Part shown: positions 37,373 through 47,113 of the stretch, piece after piece
Layout: the number at the start of each line of letters is the position of its first letter
Numbering within the stretch: position 1 is the stretch's first letter
Origin: Sulfurovum riftiae
GTDB taxonomy: Bacteria; Campylobacterota; Campylobacteria; Campylobacterales; Sulfurovaceae
Direction: 5' to 3'
NCBI RefSeq assembly: GCF_001595645.1
Contig: NZ_LNKT01000001.1
Coordinates: 310,001-374,000, forward strand
DNA: 64,000 bases
Notes under the pieces: model-generated
Databases searched by the model: none
What the model was told of the DNA's origin: nothing
What the model saw: the letters and a program-made list of their open reading frames with translations, nothing else
Position numbers and translations under genes: made by a program

Positions 37373-38326
37373 ATGGAAACACTCTTTCAGGCATTTGTCT
37401 TTCCCGGACTGCTCTATGTGCTGCTTTGGACGGTTGGGCTCTTCTGGTTCTTTCGAAAGTTCATGGCACCTCTGCACAAGAGGGTAGGACCTTACTTCAA
37501 CGGGCCGCATGGCAGCTACCAGACACTTTTCGATTTGAGCAAGCTCTTGACCAAAGAGAGCATTACACCCAAAGGGGTCAACCCCTATCTCTTTTCGATC
37601 ATGCCGCTTCTGGCTGTCATCACAGCCATGCTTCCCGCAGCCTTCATCCCCTGGACGGCAAATACGACGGTCGTGCATACGGAGTATGGACTGCTGGCAC
37701 TCATTGTGCTGATAGGTATCGAACCCTTCCTGCTCTTTTTGACCGGTTTTGGTTCGGACAACAAGTACTCGTTCCTTGGCGGTATCAGGGTACTCTCCCA
37801 GGCGATCTCGATGGAGACGGCGTTCTTCCTTGCAGCACTCTCCCCGGCACTGCTCTTTGGTACCCTCAATCTGGAAGTGATCGTCGAGAAGAGCAGCTGG
37901 TTCAGTTTTGCAGTGTTGATCCCTGGGTTCATTCTCTACTTCATCGCACTGCTTGGATTGCTTGAACAACCTCCTTTCAACATACCTGATGCGGAACAGG
38001 AGATCGTTTACGGTTTCTATACCGAATACAGCGGAACCAACTACTTTATGCTCAAACTGGCAGAGTTCGTGGAGTTCATGGCGGTCTTTGCCGGTGTGGC
38101 AACCCTCTTCATGGGTGCCTACAAGGGGATCTTTTGGGATGGCTACAGCTGGTTCTTCCTCAAGATGATGCTGGTCGCTGTGGTCATGATGACGATACGT
38201 GCGGCCACTCCGCGTATCACGCTCAAACAGATGCTGCGCTTCTCATGGCGCTATCTGGTGCCGATCTCTCTGCTTAACGTTGCCTGGGTGATGTTGGCCA
38301 AAAACCTCTTTTTTGCAGGAGTCTAA
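37373..38326 (+). CDS. nuoH: NADH-quinone oxidoreductase subunit H
   Basis: A 317-residue membrane subunit with eight helices linking the peripheral arm to the antiporter-like subunits and forming part of the quinone tunnel. Visible signatures are RVGPYFNGPHGSYQTLFD, and the EQPPFNIPDAEQEIVYGFYT loop, which is conserved in NuoH. Sixteen bases separate it from nuoCD, with an AAGGAG site. Confidence 0.93.
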   Translation: METLFQAFVFPGLLYVLLWTVGLFWFFRKFMAPLHKRVGPYFNGPHGSYQTLFDLSKLLTKESITPKGVNPYLFSIMPLLAVITAMLPAAFIPWTANTTVVHTEYGLLALIVLIGIEPFLLFLTGFGSDNKYSFLGGIRVLSQAISMETAFFLAALSPALLFGTLNLEVIVEKSSWFSFAVLIPGFILYFIALLGLLEQPPFNIPDAEQEIVYGFYTEYSGTNYFMLKLAEFVEFMAVFAGVATLFMGAYKGIFWDGYSWFFLKMMLVAVVMMTIRAATPRITLKQMLRFSWRYLVPISLLNVAWVMLAKNLFFAGV

Positions 38327-38914
38327 ATGCTGCTCATCGATATTATGAAAAAAGTGCTCAGGGTCTCTAAAGCCTTGATGGTCAAGAGTCCTGCACAGGT
38401 TGATGTCCGCTATCAGGCGATGCACAATCCGGAACGCTACAGAGGAGAACACCGCATAGACTATGAGACCTGCATCGGCTGTGACTCATGCAACAAGATC
38501 TGTCCGACCCATGCCATTACGATGAAAAAACTGCCTTTTAAAAAGCAGAATATCGTCCCTGAAGTAAACCTCTCTGTCTGTATCTTCTGCGGACTGTGTG
38601 AAGATGTCTGCCCGACCAAACCGGAGAAGTCCATTGTGCTCAGCGGTGGCCGTTACGATATGCTCAGCGGTGGCTGGCACGAGGATCAGAACGACTTCTG
38701 GGTCCATGTGGATATTCCGCAAAGCTATATTGACAGCCGTCTGGAAGAGGAAGAGGCCGTCAGGGTCAAAAAAGAGCTGGCAGCCAAGAAGAAAGCGGCA
38801 GAAGCCAAAGCGAAAGCCGAGGCGGAAGCAAAGGGTGAAACCCTTGAAGAGGCAGAGGCAAAAAAGCCGGCTTCCGACGGTACACCCGATTTTACAGCAG
38901 GAGGAGAATCATGA
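38327..38914 (+). CDS. nuoI: NADH-quinone oxidoreductase subunit I with long charged tail
   Basis: A 195-residue two-cluster ferredoxin-like subunit. CIGCDSCNKICP and CIFCGLCEDVCP hold clusters N6a and N6b. A C-terminal tail of about 55 residues (from about 140) is made mostly of Ala, Glu and Lys (VKKELAAKKKAAEAKAKAEA) and has no counterpart in typical NuoI. In a complex without NuoEFG, NuoI may be the docking side for the electron donor, and the tail may help. The link is inference. Confidence 0.92.
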   Translation: MLLIDIMKKVLRVSKALMVKSPAQVDVRYQAMHNPERYRGEHRIDYETCIGCDSCNKICPTHAITMKKLPFKKQNIVPEVNLSVCIFCGLCEDVCPTKPEKSIVLSGGRYDMLSGGWHEDQNDFWVHVDIPQSYIDSRLEEEEAVRVKKELAAKKKAAEAKAKAEAEAKGETLEEAEAKKPASDGTPDFTAGGES

Positions 38915-39393
38915 CACTATTACTCTTGACGGCGATATTGGCACTGGCTGTTGCGTCACTGACACTGAAAAAGAGTGTCCCCGCCATTGTCAGTTTTGCT
39001 ATGATGATGTTCCTGCTTGGTATCTACTATATGAGTCTGGATGCCAAACTGCTGGGACTTTTCCAGGTCTTTGTCTACACCGGAGGGATCGTGGTACTCA
39101 TGCTCTTTGGTGTGACGATCATCGGTGTGGAGTTCCCCAAAGCCAAAACCCGTCCATGGGCGGCGGCAAGTGCACTGCTAGTCTTTGTGATGCTCTCGGT
39201 GCTCTTCTACAGAGTACTGCCGAAACTGCAGCAGGTCTCACAGAAGCCGGTGGAGGATATCCATCTCTTTGCGGCGAACTTCAGCGACATGGTGATCCTC
39301 TTTGCACTGATCGGAAGCAGTCTGCTCTACGGTACGGTAAAGATGGCAGGTATGCTGAGTGCGAAAAAAAGAAAAAGGGGTCAGGATGTTTAG
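38911..39393 (+). CDS. nuoJ: NADH-quinone oxidoreductase subunit J
   Basis: A 160-residue five-helix membrane subunit. The conserved FVYTGGIVVLMLFGVTIIG stretch with the G-x-I-x-V/L motif and the proton-channel acidic region mark NuoJ. It overlaps nuoI by four bases and nuoK by eight. Confidence 0.92.
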   Translation: MTLLLLTAILALAVASLTLKKSVPAIVSFAMMMFLLGIYYMSLDAKLLGLFQVFVYTGGIVVLMLFGVTIIGVEFPKAKTRPWAAASALLVFVMLSVLFYRVLPKLQQVSQKPVEDIHLFAANFSDMVILFALIGSSLLYGTVKMAGMLSAKKRKRGQDV

Positions 39394-39685
39394 TATAGAG
39401 ATGCTCTTTGCTTTCGCACTCTTTGCCATCGGGCTCTATGGGGTCAGTTCGGGCAGGGATTTCCTGCGTATCTTCTTCTCCCTGGAGATGCTGCTCAATG
39501 CCGTCATCATGATGCTGGCGATCTCTGCACACTACCTTGGAATGACAGAGAATATCGCTCTGGCCTATATGGTGATGATACTGGCAACACTGGAAGCCGC
39601 AGCCGGGGTTCTGATCTTCGCTGCGACCAACAAGATCACCGGTACGGTGATCCCCGATGAGATCGAGAGAGAGGAGCTATCATGA
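39386..39685 (+). CDS. nuoK: NADH-quinone oxidoreductase subunit K
   Basis: A 99-residue three-helix subunit related to MnhC/MrpC antiporters. The membrane glutamates lie in FFSLEMLLNAVIMM and MVMILATLEAAAG. I start it at the ATG 39386, after GGGTCAGG, inside the nuoJ end, rather than at an upstream in-frame ATG (39359) that would add basic residues from nuoJ sequence. Confidence 0.92.
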   Translation: MFSIEMLFAFALFAIGLYGVSSGRDFLRIFFSLEMLLNAVIMMLAISAHYLGMTENIALAYMVMILATLEAAAGVLIFAATNKITGTVIPDEIEREELS

Positions 39686-41532
39686 ATATCTGGGTAATGT
39701 TACTCCTCCTGCTGCCCATGGCCGGTGCTGTCGTAGCGTATCTTCTGGGACTGCAGAAACGCGCTTTGGCCTTCTGGGTTGCGGAAGTGACCGGTGTGGT
39801 GCTCTTTCTCATTACATTGAAACTGCTGATCGACTATCAAGCCCCGATCGACATACCGATGACGTGGTTTGAAGTAGGTTCTTTCTCCATTCCTTTTGGT
39901 ATCTACATCGACAAGCTCTCTTTGGTGATGCTGCTGATCGCAACGGGTCTTGGAGTGCTCGATATCCACTTCGCCCATGACTACATGGCAGAAGATCCCC
40001 ATCAGCCGCGCTACTATGCCAAAGTGCTCTTTTTTATCGGTGGGATGATCCTGCTGGTGAGTGCCAAAGATATGGTCGGACTCTTCGTCGGATGGGAGTT
40101 CATGGGACTGGCAAGTTACCTGCTCATCTCCTTCTGGCATCAGCAGAAAGACCCTGCCGATGCGGGAGTAAGTGCCTTTCTCTTTACGCGTTTTGGGGAT
40201 ATTTTCCTCTTTGCCGCGATCGGGCTGCTCTTCTACTTTACAGGAACGCTCGACCTGGTCAAGCTCAACACTTTGTCTCAGGCGGGTGAACTCAACAAAG
40301 AGTTGATGTTCATCATTGCGGTATTCATCTTCATCGCTGCCATAGGAAAGTCGGGTCAGTTCCCGCTCTTCCCGTGGCTGATGCGTGCGATGGAGGGACC
40401 AACGACGGTCTCAGCACTGATCCACGGTGCAACGATGGTCAACAGCGGTATCTACATTGTGGCACGACTCTTTGACTTCTATGTGGCCGCAGAGGCATTG
40501 CTTGTGGTTGCAACCGTAGGGGCACTGAGTGCCTTCATCGGGGCGACAAGTGCGCTGGTGCAAAGAGAGTTGAAAAAGGTACTTGCCTATTCGACGATGT
40601 CGCATCTCTCCATTGCCTTTGTCGGGCTGGGAGTAGGGTCTCTGGCTGCGGGTATGACGCATCTTGTCAACCATGCGGTATTCAAAGCACTGCTCTTCCT
40701 GGGGGCCGGTGCGGTCATCATGTCGGCACACCATGTCAAGGATATGTGGAGACTGGGTGGTCTGGGTAGGAAACTGATGTGGGTTGCTCTCTTTATGGGC
40801 ATGGGTGTCCTTTCACTCAGTGGTATTCCGCCGTTCAGTGGTTTCTTCTCCAAAGATGCTGTGATCGCTTCGGCGATACTCAATCCTCAGAGTGCGGGTC
40901 TCATCAGCATTCTGGTAACGATCGCAGGCTTGCTTTCGATGGCTTACATCGGCAGGCTCTGGTTCCTCACTTTTGCAGGAGAGCCAAGGGACAAGGCACT
41001 CTTTGAAAAAGTGACGGAGCCTTCGAAGTTCTGGATCATCCTGCCTTTGGGTATCATGGCTGTGGTGACACTGGCTATGGGATTCTTTCAGAATGACATT
41101 GCCCGGATGGTCAGCGGAAAAGCACTGCCGGAAGCGCATATGACAGGACTTATTGTAGGATTACTCTCCGGTATCGCACTGTTGGCACTGATCGTCTATT
41201 ACTACTATGTCAAACGTCCCGATATCACAGAGAAGATTGCGGCACAACCATTGATGAAGACGATACATGGGATCCTCTTCAACGGTTACTATATCGAGAA
41301 GATGATCTTCTGGTTTACGCATAACGTCATCATAGAAAGCTTTGCAAAGACGATCAACTGGATCGACCAGCACATTGTCGACGCGGCGGTCAATGGTGCG
41401 GTAACGCTCTCACAAAAGGTCAATGGTGCGTTCGGACACACTCACAGCGGCAGAGTAGGGGACAACTCCGGTGCGATGGTATTTGGGTTGCTGCTGCTGT
41501 TTGCAGCCATGATGGCAGGAGGTGCACTATGA
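39682..41532 (+). CDS. nuoL: NADH-quinone oxidoreductase subunit L
   Basis: A 616-residue antiporter-like proton-pumping subunit with about sixteen membrane helices and the long lateral helix at the C-terminus. Motifs include GWEFMGLASYLLISFWHQQK and the pump-lysine region MRAMEGPTTVSALIHGATMV. It overlaps nuoK and nuoM by four bases each. Confidence 0.95.
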   Translation: MNIWVMLLLLLPMAGAVVAYLLGLQKRALAFWVAEVTGVVLFLITLKLLIDYQAPIDIPMTWFEVGSFSIPFGIYIDKLSLVMLLIATGLGVLDIHFAHDYMAEDPHQPRYYAKVLFFIGGMILLVSAKDMVGLFVGWEFMGLASYLLISFWHQQKDPADAGVSAFLFTRFGDIFLFAAIGLLFYFTGTLDLVKLNTLSQAGELNKELMFIIAVFIFIAAIGKSGQFPLFPWLMRAMEGPTTVSALIHGATMVNSGIYIVARLFDFYVAAEALLVVATVGALSAFIGATSALVQRELKKVLAYSTMSHLSIAFVGLGVGSLAAGMTHLVNHAVFKALLFLGAGAVIMSAHHVKDMWRLGGLGRKLMWVALFMGMGVLSLSGIPPFSGFFSKDAVIASAILNPQSAGLISILVTIAGLLSMAYIGRLWFLTFAGEPRDKALFEKVTEPSKFWIILPLGIMAVVTLAMGFFQNDIARMVSGKALPEAHMTGLIVGLLSGIALLALIVYYYYVKRPDITEKIAAQPLMKTIHGILFNGYYIEKMIFWFTHNVIIESFAKTINWIDQHIVDAAVNGAVTLSQKVNGAFGHTHSGRVGDNSGAMVFGLLLLFAAMMAGGAL

Positions 41533-42965
41533 ATCCACTCTATCTGATCTTTGGACCGATCATCCTCTCTGCTTTGACAGCACTGATGGGTGAGAAGCGA
41601 GGCGGAACAGTACGTACCATTGCACTGCTGCTTTTTACGGGAATGCTTTTCTACTCTCTGGAACTGCTTTCCCTGCTTCCTGCAACTGGCTATCTTGATC
41701 TGGGAAGCTATCTGCCGGTAGCGCAGTTCAACTTCGAACTGAGTCTGAAGGTGGATCACCTGAGTGTCATTATGCTGATCCTGACCTCGCTGCTTCTGAT
41801 ACTTGTAACGCTCTCAAGCTGGACGATGAAACAGGCAACTGCCTACTTCTCTCTGTTGATCCTCTTTGCCGGGCCGATCTCAGGGGTATTCATGAGCACG
41901 GACCTTCTGTGGTTCTTTATCTTCTGGGAGCTGACACTGGTACCGATGTATTTCCTTGTGGGTGTCTGGGGTGCTGAAGGGCGTATCTATGCGGCAGTGA
42001 AGTTCTTTCTCTATACGCATGTGGCATCCATGCTGATACTGCTGGCATTCTTTCTTATCTATAAAGAGACAGGAACATTTGATATAACGCTGGTCAAAGA
42101 GTCGATGCTGGCAAGTCCGGTGCTGATCTGGTGGCTGCTCTTTGTCGGCTTTGCCGTCAAGATGCCGATCTTCCCTTTCCATACCTGGCTGCCCGATGCG
42201 CACGTGCAGGCACCTGCACCGATCTCTGTTCTGTTGGCTGGTGTGCTGCTGAAAATGGGTGCCTACGCGATGATCCGAATGGTCGTGCTGATGATGCCTG
42301 AGCAGTCGGAAAACTTTGCCTGGGTGATCCTGGTACTTGGGCTTGTGACTCTCTTTTATGCCGGATTCATGGCGCTGTACGAAACCCATCTCAAAAAGAT
42401 GGTCGCCTACAGCTCCATCTCACACATGGGACTGGTAACCGTAGCGATCGCTACCCTGAGCTATTCGGGACTTAGTGCGGCGCTCTTTGAAATGATAGGT
42501 CATGCGCTGATCATCTCTCCGCTTTTCCTGATCGCAGGGTTCCTGCACCACAAGACCGGCAGCTGGCAGATGGGTGACATGGGTGGTCTGATGCAAAAGG
42601 CACCGTACCTCTCGGCACTCTTTGTCCTTGCCGGACTGGCGGCACTCGGTCTGCCCGGTACGATGGGATTCATCGGCGAGTTGACAATTCTGATAGCGTC
42701 CATCAAAACCTATGGTTTCTGGCTGATCGTCGTGGCACTGGCTTCGATGATCGGTGCAGGTTACATCATCTGGACATTTAGACGGGTCATCTATGGAGAG
42801 ATGTCTGAAACGGTGAAAAAGAGTGATTTTGGCATGAATCGCGTTGAGTTTGCTGCTTTGGTCATTTTTGCACTCCTGATCATAGGTTTCGGCCTTTATC
42901 CGTCGGCACTTTTTGATGTGATCAACAGTGCTTTTGCGTCACTCGCCCCACAAGGAGGTCTCTGA
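41529..42965 (+). CDS. nuoM: NADH-quinone oxidoreductase subunit M
   Basis: A 478-residue antiporter-like subunit of the membrane arm. Conserved stretches include FFIFWELTLVPMYFLVGVWG (pump glutamate) and TWLPDAHVQAPAPISVLLAG. Its ATG overlaps the nuoL stop and its stop touches nuoN. Confidence 0.95.
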   Translation: MNPLYLIFGPIILSALTALMGEKRGGTVRTIALLLFTGMLFYSLELLSLLPATGYLDLGSYLPVAQFNFELSLKVDHLSVIMLILTSLLLILVTLSSWTMKQATAYFSLLILFAGPISGVFMSTDLLWFFIFWELTLVPMYFLVGVWGAEGRIYAAVKFFLYTHVASMLILLAFFLIYKETGTFDITLVKESMLASPVLIWWLLFVGFAVKMPIFPFHTWLPDAHVQAPAPISVLLAGVLLKMGAYAMIRMVVLMMPEQSENFAWVILVLGLVTLFYAGFMALYETHLKKMVAYSSISHMGLVTVAIATLSYSGLSAALFEMIGHALIISPLFLIAGFLHHKTGSWQMGDMGGLMQKAPYLSALFVLAGLAALGLPGTMGFIGELTILIASIKTYGFWLIVVALASMIGAGYIIWTFRRVIYGEMSETVKKSDFGMNRVEFAALVIFALLIIGFGLYPSALFDVINSAFASLAPQGGL

Positions 42966-44284
42966 TGTTAGGCAGTTTTACCCTTTTATTCCTCGCAGCA
43001 CTGGTGAGTCTGGCCCTGCACCGTACAAAATGGCTGAAGCCTGTTGCGCTTGCTGCCGTGCTTGGTGCACTGGTCTTGACCTATCTGGGTTCGACAATTG
43101 CCCTGAACGGTTTTGAGAACAGCGAAGCGGTACGGCTCTTTACGATGATACTGGAGATCGTACTGCTGGCGCTGCTGCTGCATGAAGAGGAGGATCAGAC
43201 GATCACACAGACCCTCTTCATCGCCGCGGCATCGGTTGCACTGCTGCAGAGCCATACACTGCTGACATTCATCATCTCCTTTGAAGCGGTGAGTATCATC
43301 TCCTTCGTACTTGTCAGTCACATCAAGACACCGGCACAGGCGGAAGGGGCGGTCAAGATGTTCATCGCCGGAGCCATTGCGACAGGTATCCTGCTGCTGG
43401 GTGCCGCTCTTTATCTCGTTGGCGGAGGCAAACTGGATGCACCTCTTGCACTTGAGACAAATATGCTTTCGACAGCAGGTCTCTTCGTGATGCTCCTGGG
43501 ACTCTTCTACAAGCTTACCATCGTACCGATGCACGGCTGGGCAGCTGATACGTATGCGCTGGTACGCCATTCTCATGCGGCCATCCTGACAGGGCTTGCC
43601 AAGACGGTGGTGGCTGTAGCGACCTTCCGTCTCTTTGCGCCTTTCCTGGCGGATCATCTTACCATGAGCGTACCGATGATGGCGACACTGGCTGTCATTA
43701 CAATGACACTGGGGAACTTTCTGGCTCTTTTCCAAAAACGTATTGCCCGTATTCTTGCCTACTCATCCATTGCGCATGCAGGCTATATGCTGCTGGCATT
43801 CGCTGCGGTTAAAAGCGGTTATGCCTATACAGGACTGCTCTATATGGCGATCGCCTATATCTTCATGCAGAGTGCTGTTTTTCTTTTGCTCGATATTCTG
43901 CGGAAGAAGTATGATATTCAAACACTGGAAGAGATAAAAGGGTTGGCAAAGCAGAACAAAGCGCTGGCTTTCTTCTTTACTGTCCAGATCTTCTCTCTAG
44001 CAGGCATCCCACTGCTTGCTGGCTTCCTGGGAAAAGCGGTTGTTTTCTATGCCGGTGTCGATGCGGGTCTCTGGCTTGTTGTCCTCATTGCGCTGCTTAA
44101 CTCGGCTCTCTCGGTTGGGTATTATGCCTGGATCGTGAAGCATCTCTATTTTGATGAATCGGAAAAAGCGCTTGAGGCAGGGCAGAACAGACTGCAGATG
44201 ATCTCACAAAGCATCCTGCTTGCGGGAACTCTCTTTTTCGGTATTTTCGCCTCTGTCGTATTTGCCGCGGGGAATCATTTTTAA
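42965..44284 (+). CDS. nuoN: NADH-quinone oxidoreductase subunit N
   Basis: A 439-residue antiporter-like subunit, the third pump of the membrane arm. The conserved FYKLTIVPMHGWAADTYALV segment and RILAYSSIAHAGYMLLAFA are typical. It closes the nuo operon. Ten bases and an AAAGGAT site separate it from the next gene, so read-through into the flavoprotein is likely. Confidence 0.94.
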   Translation: MLGSFTLLFLAALVSLALHRTKWLKPVALAAVLGALVLTYLGSTIALNGFENSEAVRLFTMILEIVLLALLLHEEEDQTITQTLFIAAASVALLQSHTLLTFIISFEAVSIISFVLVSHIKTPAQAEGAVKMFIAGAIATGILLLGAALYLVGGGKLDAPLALETNMLSTAGLFVMLLGLFYKLTIVPMHGWAADTYALVRHSHAAILTGLAKTVVAVATFRLFAPFLADHLTMSVPMMATLAVITMTLGNFLALFQKRIARILAYSSIAHAGYMLLAFAAVKSGYAYTGLLYMAIAYIFMQSAVFLLLDILRKKYDIQTLEEIKGLAKQNKALAFFFTVQIFSLAGIPLLAGFLGKAVVFYAGVDAGLWLVVLIALLNSALSVGYYAWIVKHLYFDESEKALEAGQNRLQMISQSILLAGTLFFGIFASVVFAAGNHF

Positions 44285-44293
44285 AGGATAACA

Positions 44294-45664
44294 ATGGAAA
44301 AAACGCTATGTGATGTGTTGATCATCGGCGGTGGACCCGCCGGTGGTGTATGTGCTGTAACGGCAAAGATGAACTACCCTCAGAAGAAGATAGTGGTCGT
44401 ACGTGAGATGGAAGTTCAGATGGTGCCTTGTGCCATTCCTTATATTTTCGGTCCCACACTTGGAAGCAGTGAAAAAGACATCGCTTCCTGTGCCAAAGCG
44501 GAAGAAATGGGGATAGAAACGATGATTTCAAAAGTGGAAAGTGTTGATGTAGAGCGAAAAACAGCCTATACTGATACTCATGAGATCCACTTTGACAAGC
44601 TGGTCTTTGCAACCGGCTCTGTCCCTTTTGTACACGCTACACTGGAATCTTCCCTCAAACTGAAGGGTGTATTCACTGTTCCAAAGAACAAACAGCTCAT
44701 CGATGAAGCCAAAGCCTATATTGACAAGGTGGACAATGTAATCGTAGTAGGTACCGGCTTTATCGGTATCGAGATGGCAATGGAACTTAAAGAATCAGGT
44801 AAGCGTGTCACGGTCATCGGCGGAAGCAAACATGTTCTTAAAGGTACGTTCGATCCGGAAATAGCGATGCAGGCGGAAGAGATCCTTCTCTCTCATGGTA
44901 TCACCTTTATCGGTGAAGACAGGGTGACTGCCGTGTTGGATGACAATGGAGACAATATGGTCAATGCGGTACAGCTGAAAAGTGGTAAAGAGGTGGCTGC
45001 ACAGGCGGTGATCCTGGCGACAGGCTACAAACCCAACACGGAACTGGCGGAAAGAGCAGGACTGGCTTTAGGATATTATGGCGGTATCAGGGTGGATGAG
45101 TATATGCGTACGGTCAATACAGACATCTTTGCTGTAGGTGACTGTAGTGCACGAAGAGGCTTTATTACCAGAACCCCTTCCAAGGTTATGTTGGCCTCTA
45201 CCTCTGCCGCAGAAGGACGCGTCGCAGGAAGTTCTCTTTTCCGGCTCAAATATATCAAAGGTTTCAGTGGAACCATTGCCATCTTCTCCACGATGGTCGG
45301 TCAAACGGCATTCTCATCAGCAGGTATCACGGAAGAGGTGGCAGATGCAAATGATGCTGAAATTGTTGTAGGCACTTTCAGCGGCATGAACCGACACCCC
45401 GCGACCATTCCCGGGGCGCAAAAACAGTTCGTAAAGCTGGTCGCTATGCGGCATGGCGGTCAGATCATCGGAGGCCAGGTTGTCGGCGGGAACGAGACAG
45501 GGGAGATGATCAATCTCATTGGTCTTATGATAGAGACCAATATGACCGTCTACCAGGTAATGTCGATGCAGGTAGCGACACAACCCATGTTGACCGCAGC
45601 ACCGACAAACTATCCTATTGTCATGGCTGCGACCATGGCTGCACATAAAATTGAAAACCAATAA
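44294..45664 (+). CDS. FAD-dependent pyridine-nucleotide disulfide reductase (NADH oxidase/CoA-disulfide reductase type)
   Basis: A 456-residue protein with FAD motif IIGGGPAGG (10-18), a redox cysteine in VPCAIPY (a single Cys, as in Nox and CoADR), the NAD motif VVGTGFIGIEMAMELKESG, and the DIFAVGDC FAD signature. Such enzymes reduce oxygen, CoA-disulfide or polysulfide with NADH. Directly after nuoN it could be an NADH-oxidising partner in the same regulon, but direct coupling to complex I is unproven. It is followed by gdhA. Confidence 0.8.
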   Translation: MEKTLCDVLIIGGGPAGGVCAVTAKMNYPQKKIVVVREMEVQMVPCAIPYIFGPTLGSSEKDIASCAKAEEMGIETMISKVESVDVERKTAYTDTHEIHFDKLVFATGSVPFVHATLESSLKLKGVFTVPKNKQLIDEAKAYIDKVDNVIVVGTGFIGIEMAMELKESGKRVTVIGGSKHVLKGTFDPEIAMQAEEILLSHGITFIGEDRVTAVLDDNGDNMVNAVQLKSGKEVAAQAVILATGYKPNTELAERAGLALGYYGGIRVDEYMRTVNTDIFAVGDCSARRGFITRTPSKVMLASTSAAEGRVAGSSLFRLKYIKGFSGTIAIFSTMVGQTAFSSAGITEEVADANDAEIVVGTFSGMNRHPATIPGAQKQFVKLVAMRHGGQIIGGQVVGGNETGEMINLIGLMIETNMTVYQVMSMQVATQPMLTAAPTNYPIVMAATMAAHKIENQ

Positions 45665-45677
45665 AAAGGAAAGAAAA

Positions 45678-47060
45678 ATGAAAAGAATTAATACGATCGT
45701 AGATGCAAAAGCGGAGATCGAAAAACTGAAGAACCCGAATTGTGCAGAAGACGATATTTTTTTTCAGGCGATGGAAGAGGTGCTGCTTTCTATATTTCCA
45801 CTCTTCAAATCAGATGAAGTGTACAGTAAAAATGCCAAGAATGCAGTTATCAGAAGGTTGATCACACCTGACAGGGTGATCAAGTTCAAGGTGGTCTGGA
45901 TGGATGACAACAATGAGGTACAGGTCAATACCGGCTACAGGGTACAGTTCAACAATGCTCTGGGACCGTACAAAGGGGGACTGCGTTTTCACCCTTCTGT
46001 CAATGAGGGGATACTGAAGTTCCTTGGTTTCGAACAGATCCTGAAAAACGCCCTTACAGGCCTGCCGCTTGGAGGTGCAAAAGGAGGAAGTGATTTCGAC
46101 CCCAAAGGGAAAAGTGATTTTGAGGTGATGAAGTTCTGTAAAGCCTTTATGAGGGAACTTTATAAGCACATCGGCCCGCGTATCGATGTGCCGGCCGGAG
46201 ACATTGGTGTTGGTGGCCGTGAGATCGGGTATCTGTTCGGGGAGTACAAAAGAATGACCTCGGCATTCGAAGGTGTACTTACGGGTAAGCCGTTCTTTTT
46301 TGGAGGGTCGCTGATGCGTCCTGAAGCGACAGGGTATGGTGTGGTCTATTTTACGCGTAAAATGCTTGAACTTGATGGCAAAGAGAGTCTGGAAGGAAAG
46401 GTTTGTACGGTCAGTGGTTCGGGAAATGTGGCGCTGCATGCCATCGAAAAGCTTCAGCAGTTGGGTGCCAACCCTGTGACCTGTACGGATTCCAAAGGAA
46501 TGATCTATGATGCCAGAGGCCTGGACCTTGCATTGCTTAAAGAGTTGAAATTCGTGCGCCGTACTTCTCTGGAAGAGTATGCCAAAGTGCATCCAGAAGC
46601 GGCCTATACGCCAGTTTCTGAATATCCGGAAGGCGCACATGCGGTCTGGGATATTCCATGTTATGCGGCATTTCCATGTGCGACCCAGAATGAGTTGAAT
46701 AAGAAAGATGCGGAAAACCTTGTAAAGAATGGTTGTGTCAGTGTTTCAGAAGGTGCCAATATGCCATCTACGACCGAAGCGATCGACCTGATGCTCAAAA
46801 ACAAAATTTGCCTGGCACCTGCCAAAGCGGCCAATGCAGGAGGCGTTGCCGTCAGTGGTTTTGAAATGAGCCAGAATGCTGCCATGCAACGATGGTCGTT
46901 TGCGAAAGTGGATGTCAAACTGCAGGAGACCATGGAAGAGATCTGTGAGAATGTCGCTTCCACCGCCAAAGAGTTCGGTGTGGAAGGCAATTATGTAGTG
47001 GGTGCCAATATCGCCGGTTTCAAGCGTGTTGCTGATGCTATGATTGCAGAAGGTGTATAA
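45678..47060 (+). CDS. gdhA: Glutamate dehydrogenase (NADP type, hexameric)
   Basis: A 460-residue enzyme that aminates 2-oxoglutarate with ammonia and NADPH. The catalytic lysine lies in LPLGGAKGGSDFDPKGKSD, the GDIGVGGREIGYLFGEYKR stretch matches the family, and the Rossmann part is GSGNVALHAIEKL. Start ATG 45678 has AAAAGGAAAG before it; an upstream in-frame ATG (45618) overlaps the flavoprotein and is not used. It is likely the last gene of the transcript that starts at nuoA. Confidence 0.94.
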   Translation: MKRINTIVDAKAEIEKLKNPNCAEDDIFFQAMEEVLLSIFPLFKSDEVYSKNAKNAVIRRLITPDRVIKFKVVWMDDNNEVQVNTGYRVQFNNALGPYKGGLRFHPSVNEGILKFLGFEQILKNALTGLPLGGAKGGSDFDPKGKSDFEVMKFCKAFMRELYKHIGPRIDVPAGDIGVGGREIGYLFGEYKRMTSAFEGVLTGKPFFFGGSLMRPEATGYGVVYFTRKMLELDGKESLEGKVCTVSGSGNVALHAIEKLQQLGANPVTCTDSKGMIYDARGLDLALLKELKFVRRTSLEEYAKVHPEAAYTPVSEYPEGAHAVWDIPCYAAFPCATQNELNKKDAENLVKNGCVSVSEGANMPSTTEAIDLMLKNKICLAPAKAANAGGVAVSGFEMSQNAAMQRWSFAKVDVKLQETMEEICENVASTAKEFGVEGNYVVGANIAGFKRVADAMIAEGV

Positions 47061-47079
47061 ATAATTAATTTATCTGGGA

Positions 47080-47085
47080 TATAAT
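47080..47085 (+). promoter_or_regulatory. TATAAT -10 box before the DUF4136 lipoprotein gene
   Basis: A perfect TATAAT lies 29 bases before the ATG at 47114 and after gdhA, so the lipoprotein has its own promoter. Confidence 0.5.
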
Positions 47086-47113
47086 GTTCTATATCATCTT
47101 AAAAAGGAAGAAA

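Noticed and set aside
36557-37969. 470-codon frame antisense to nuoCD and nuoH
   Set aside because: It has the composition of a codon-bias shadow (rich in His, Gln, Arg, Cys), no ribosome site, and lies opposite two certain genes.
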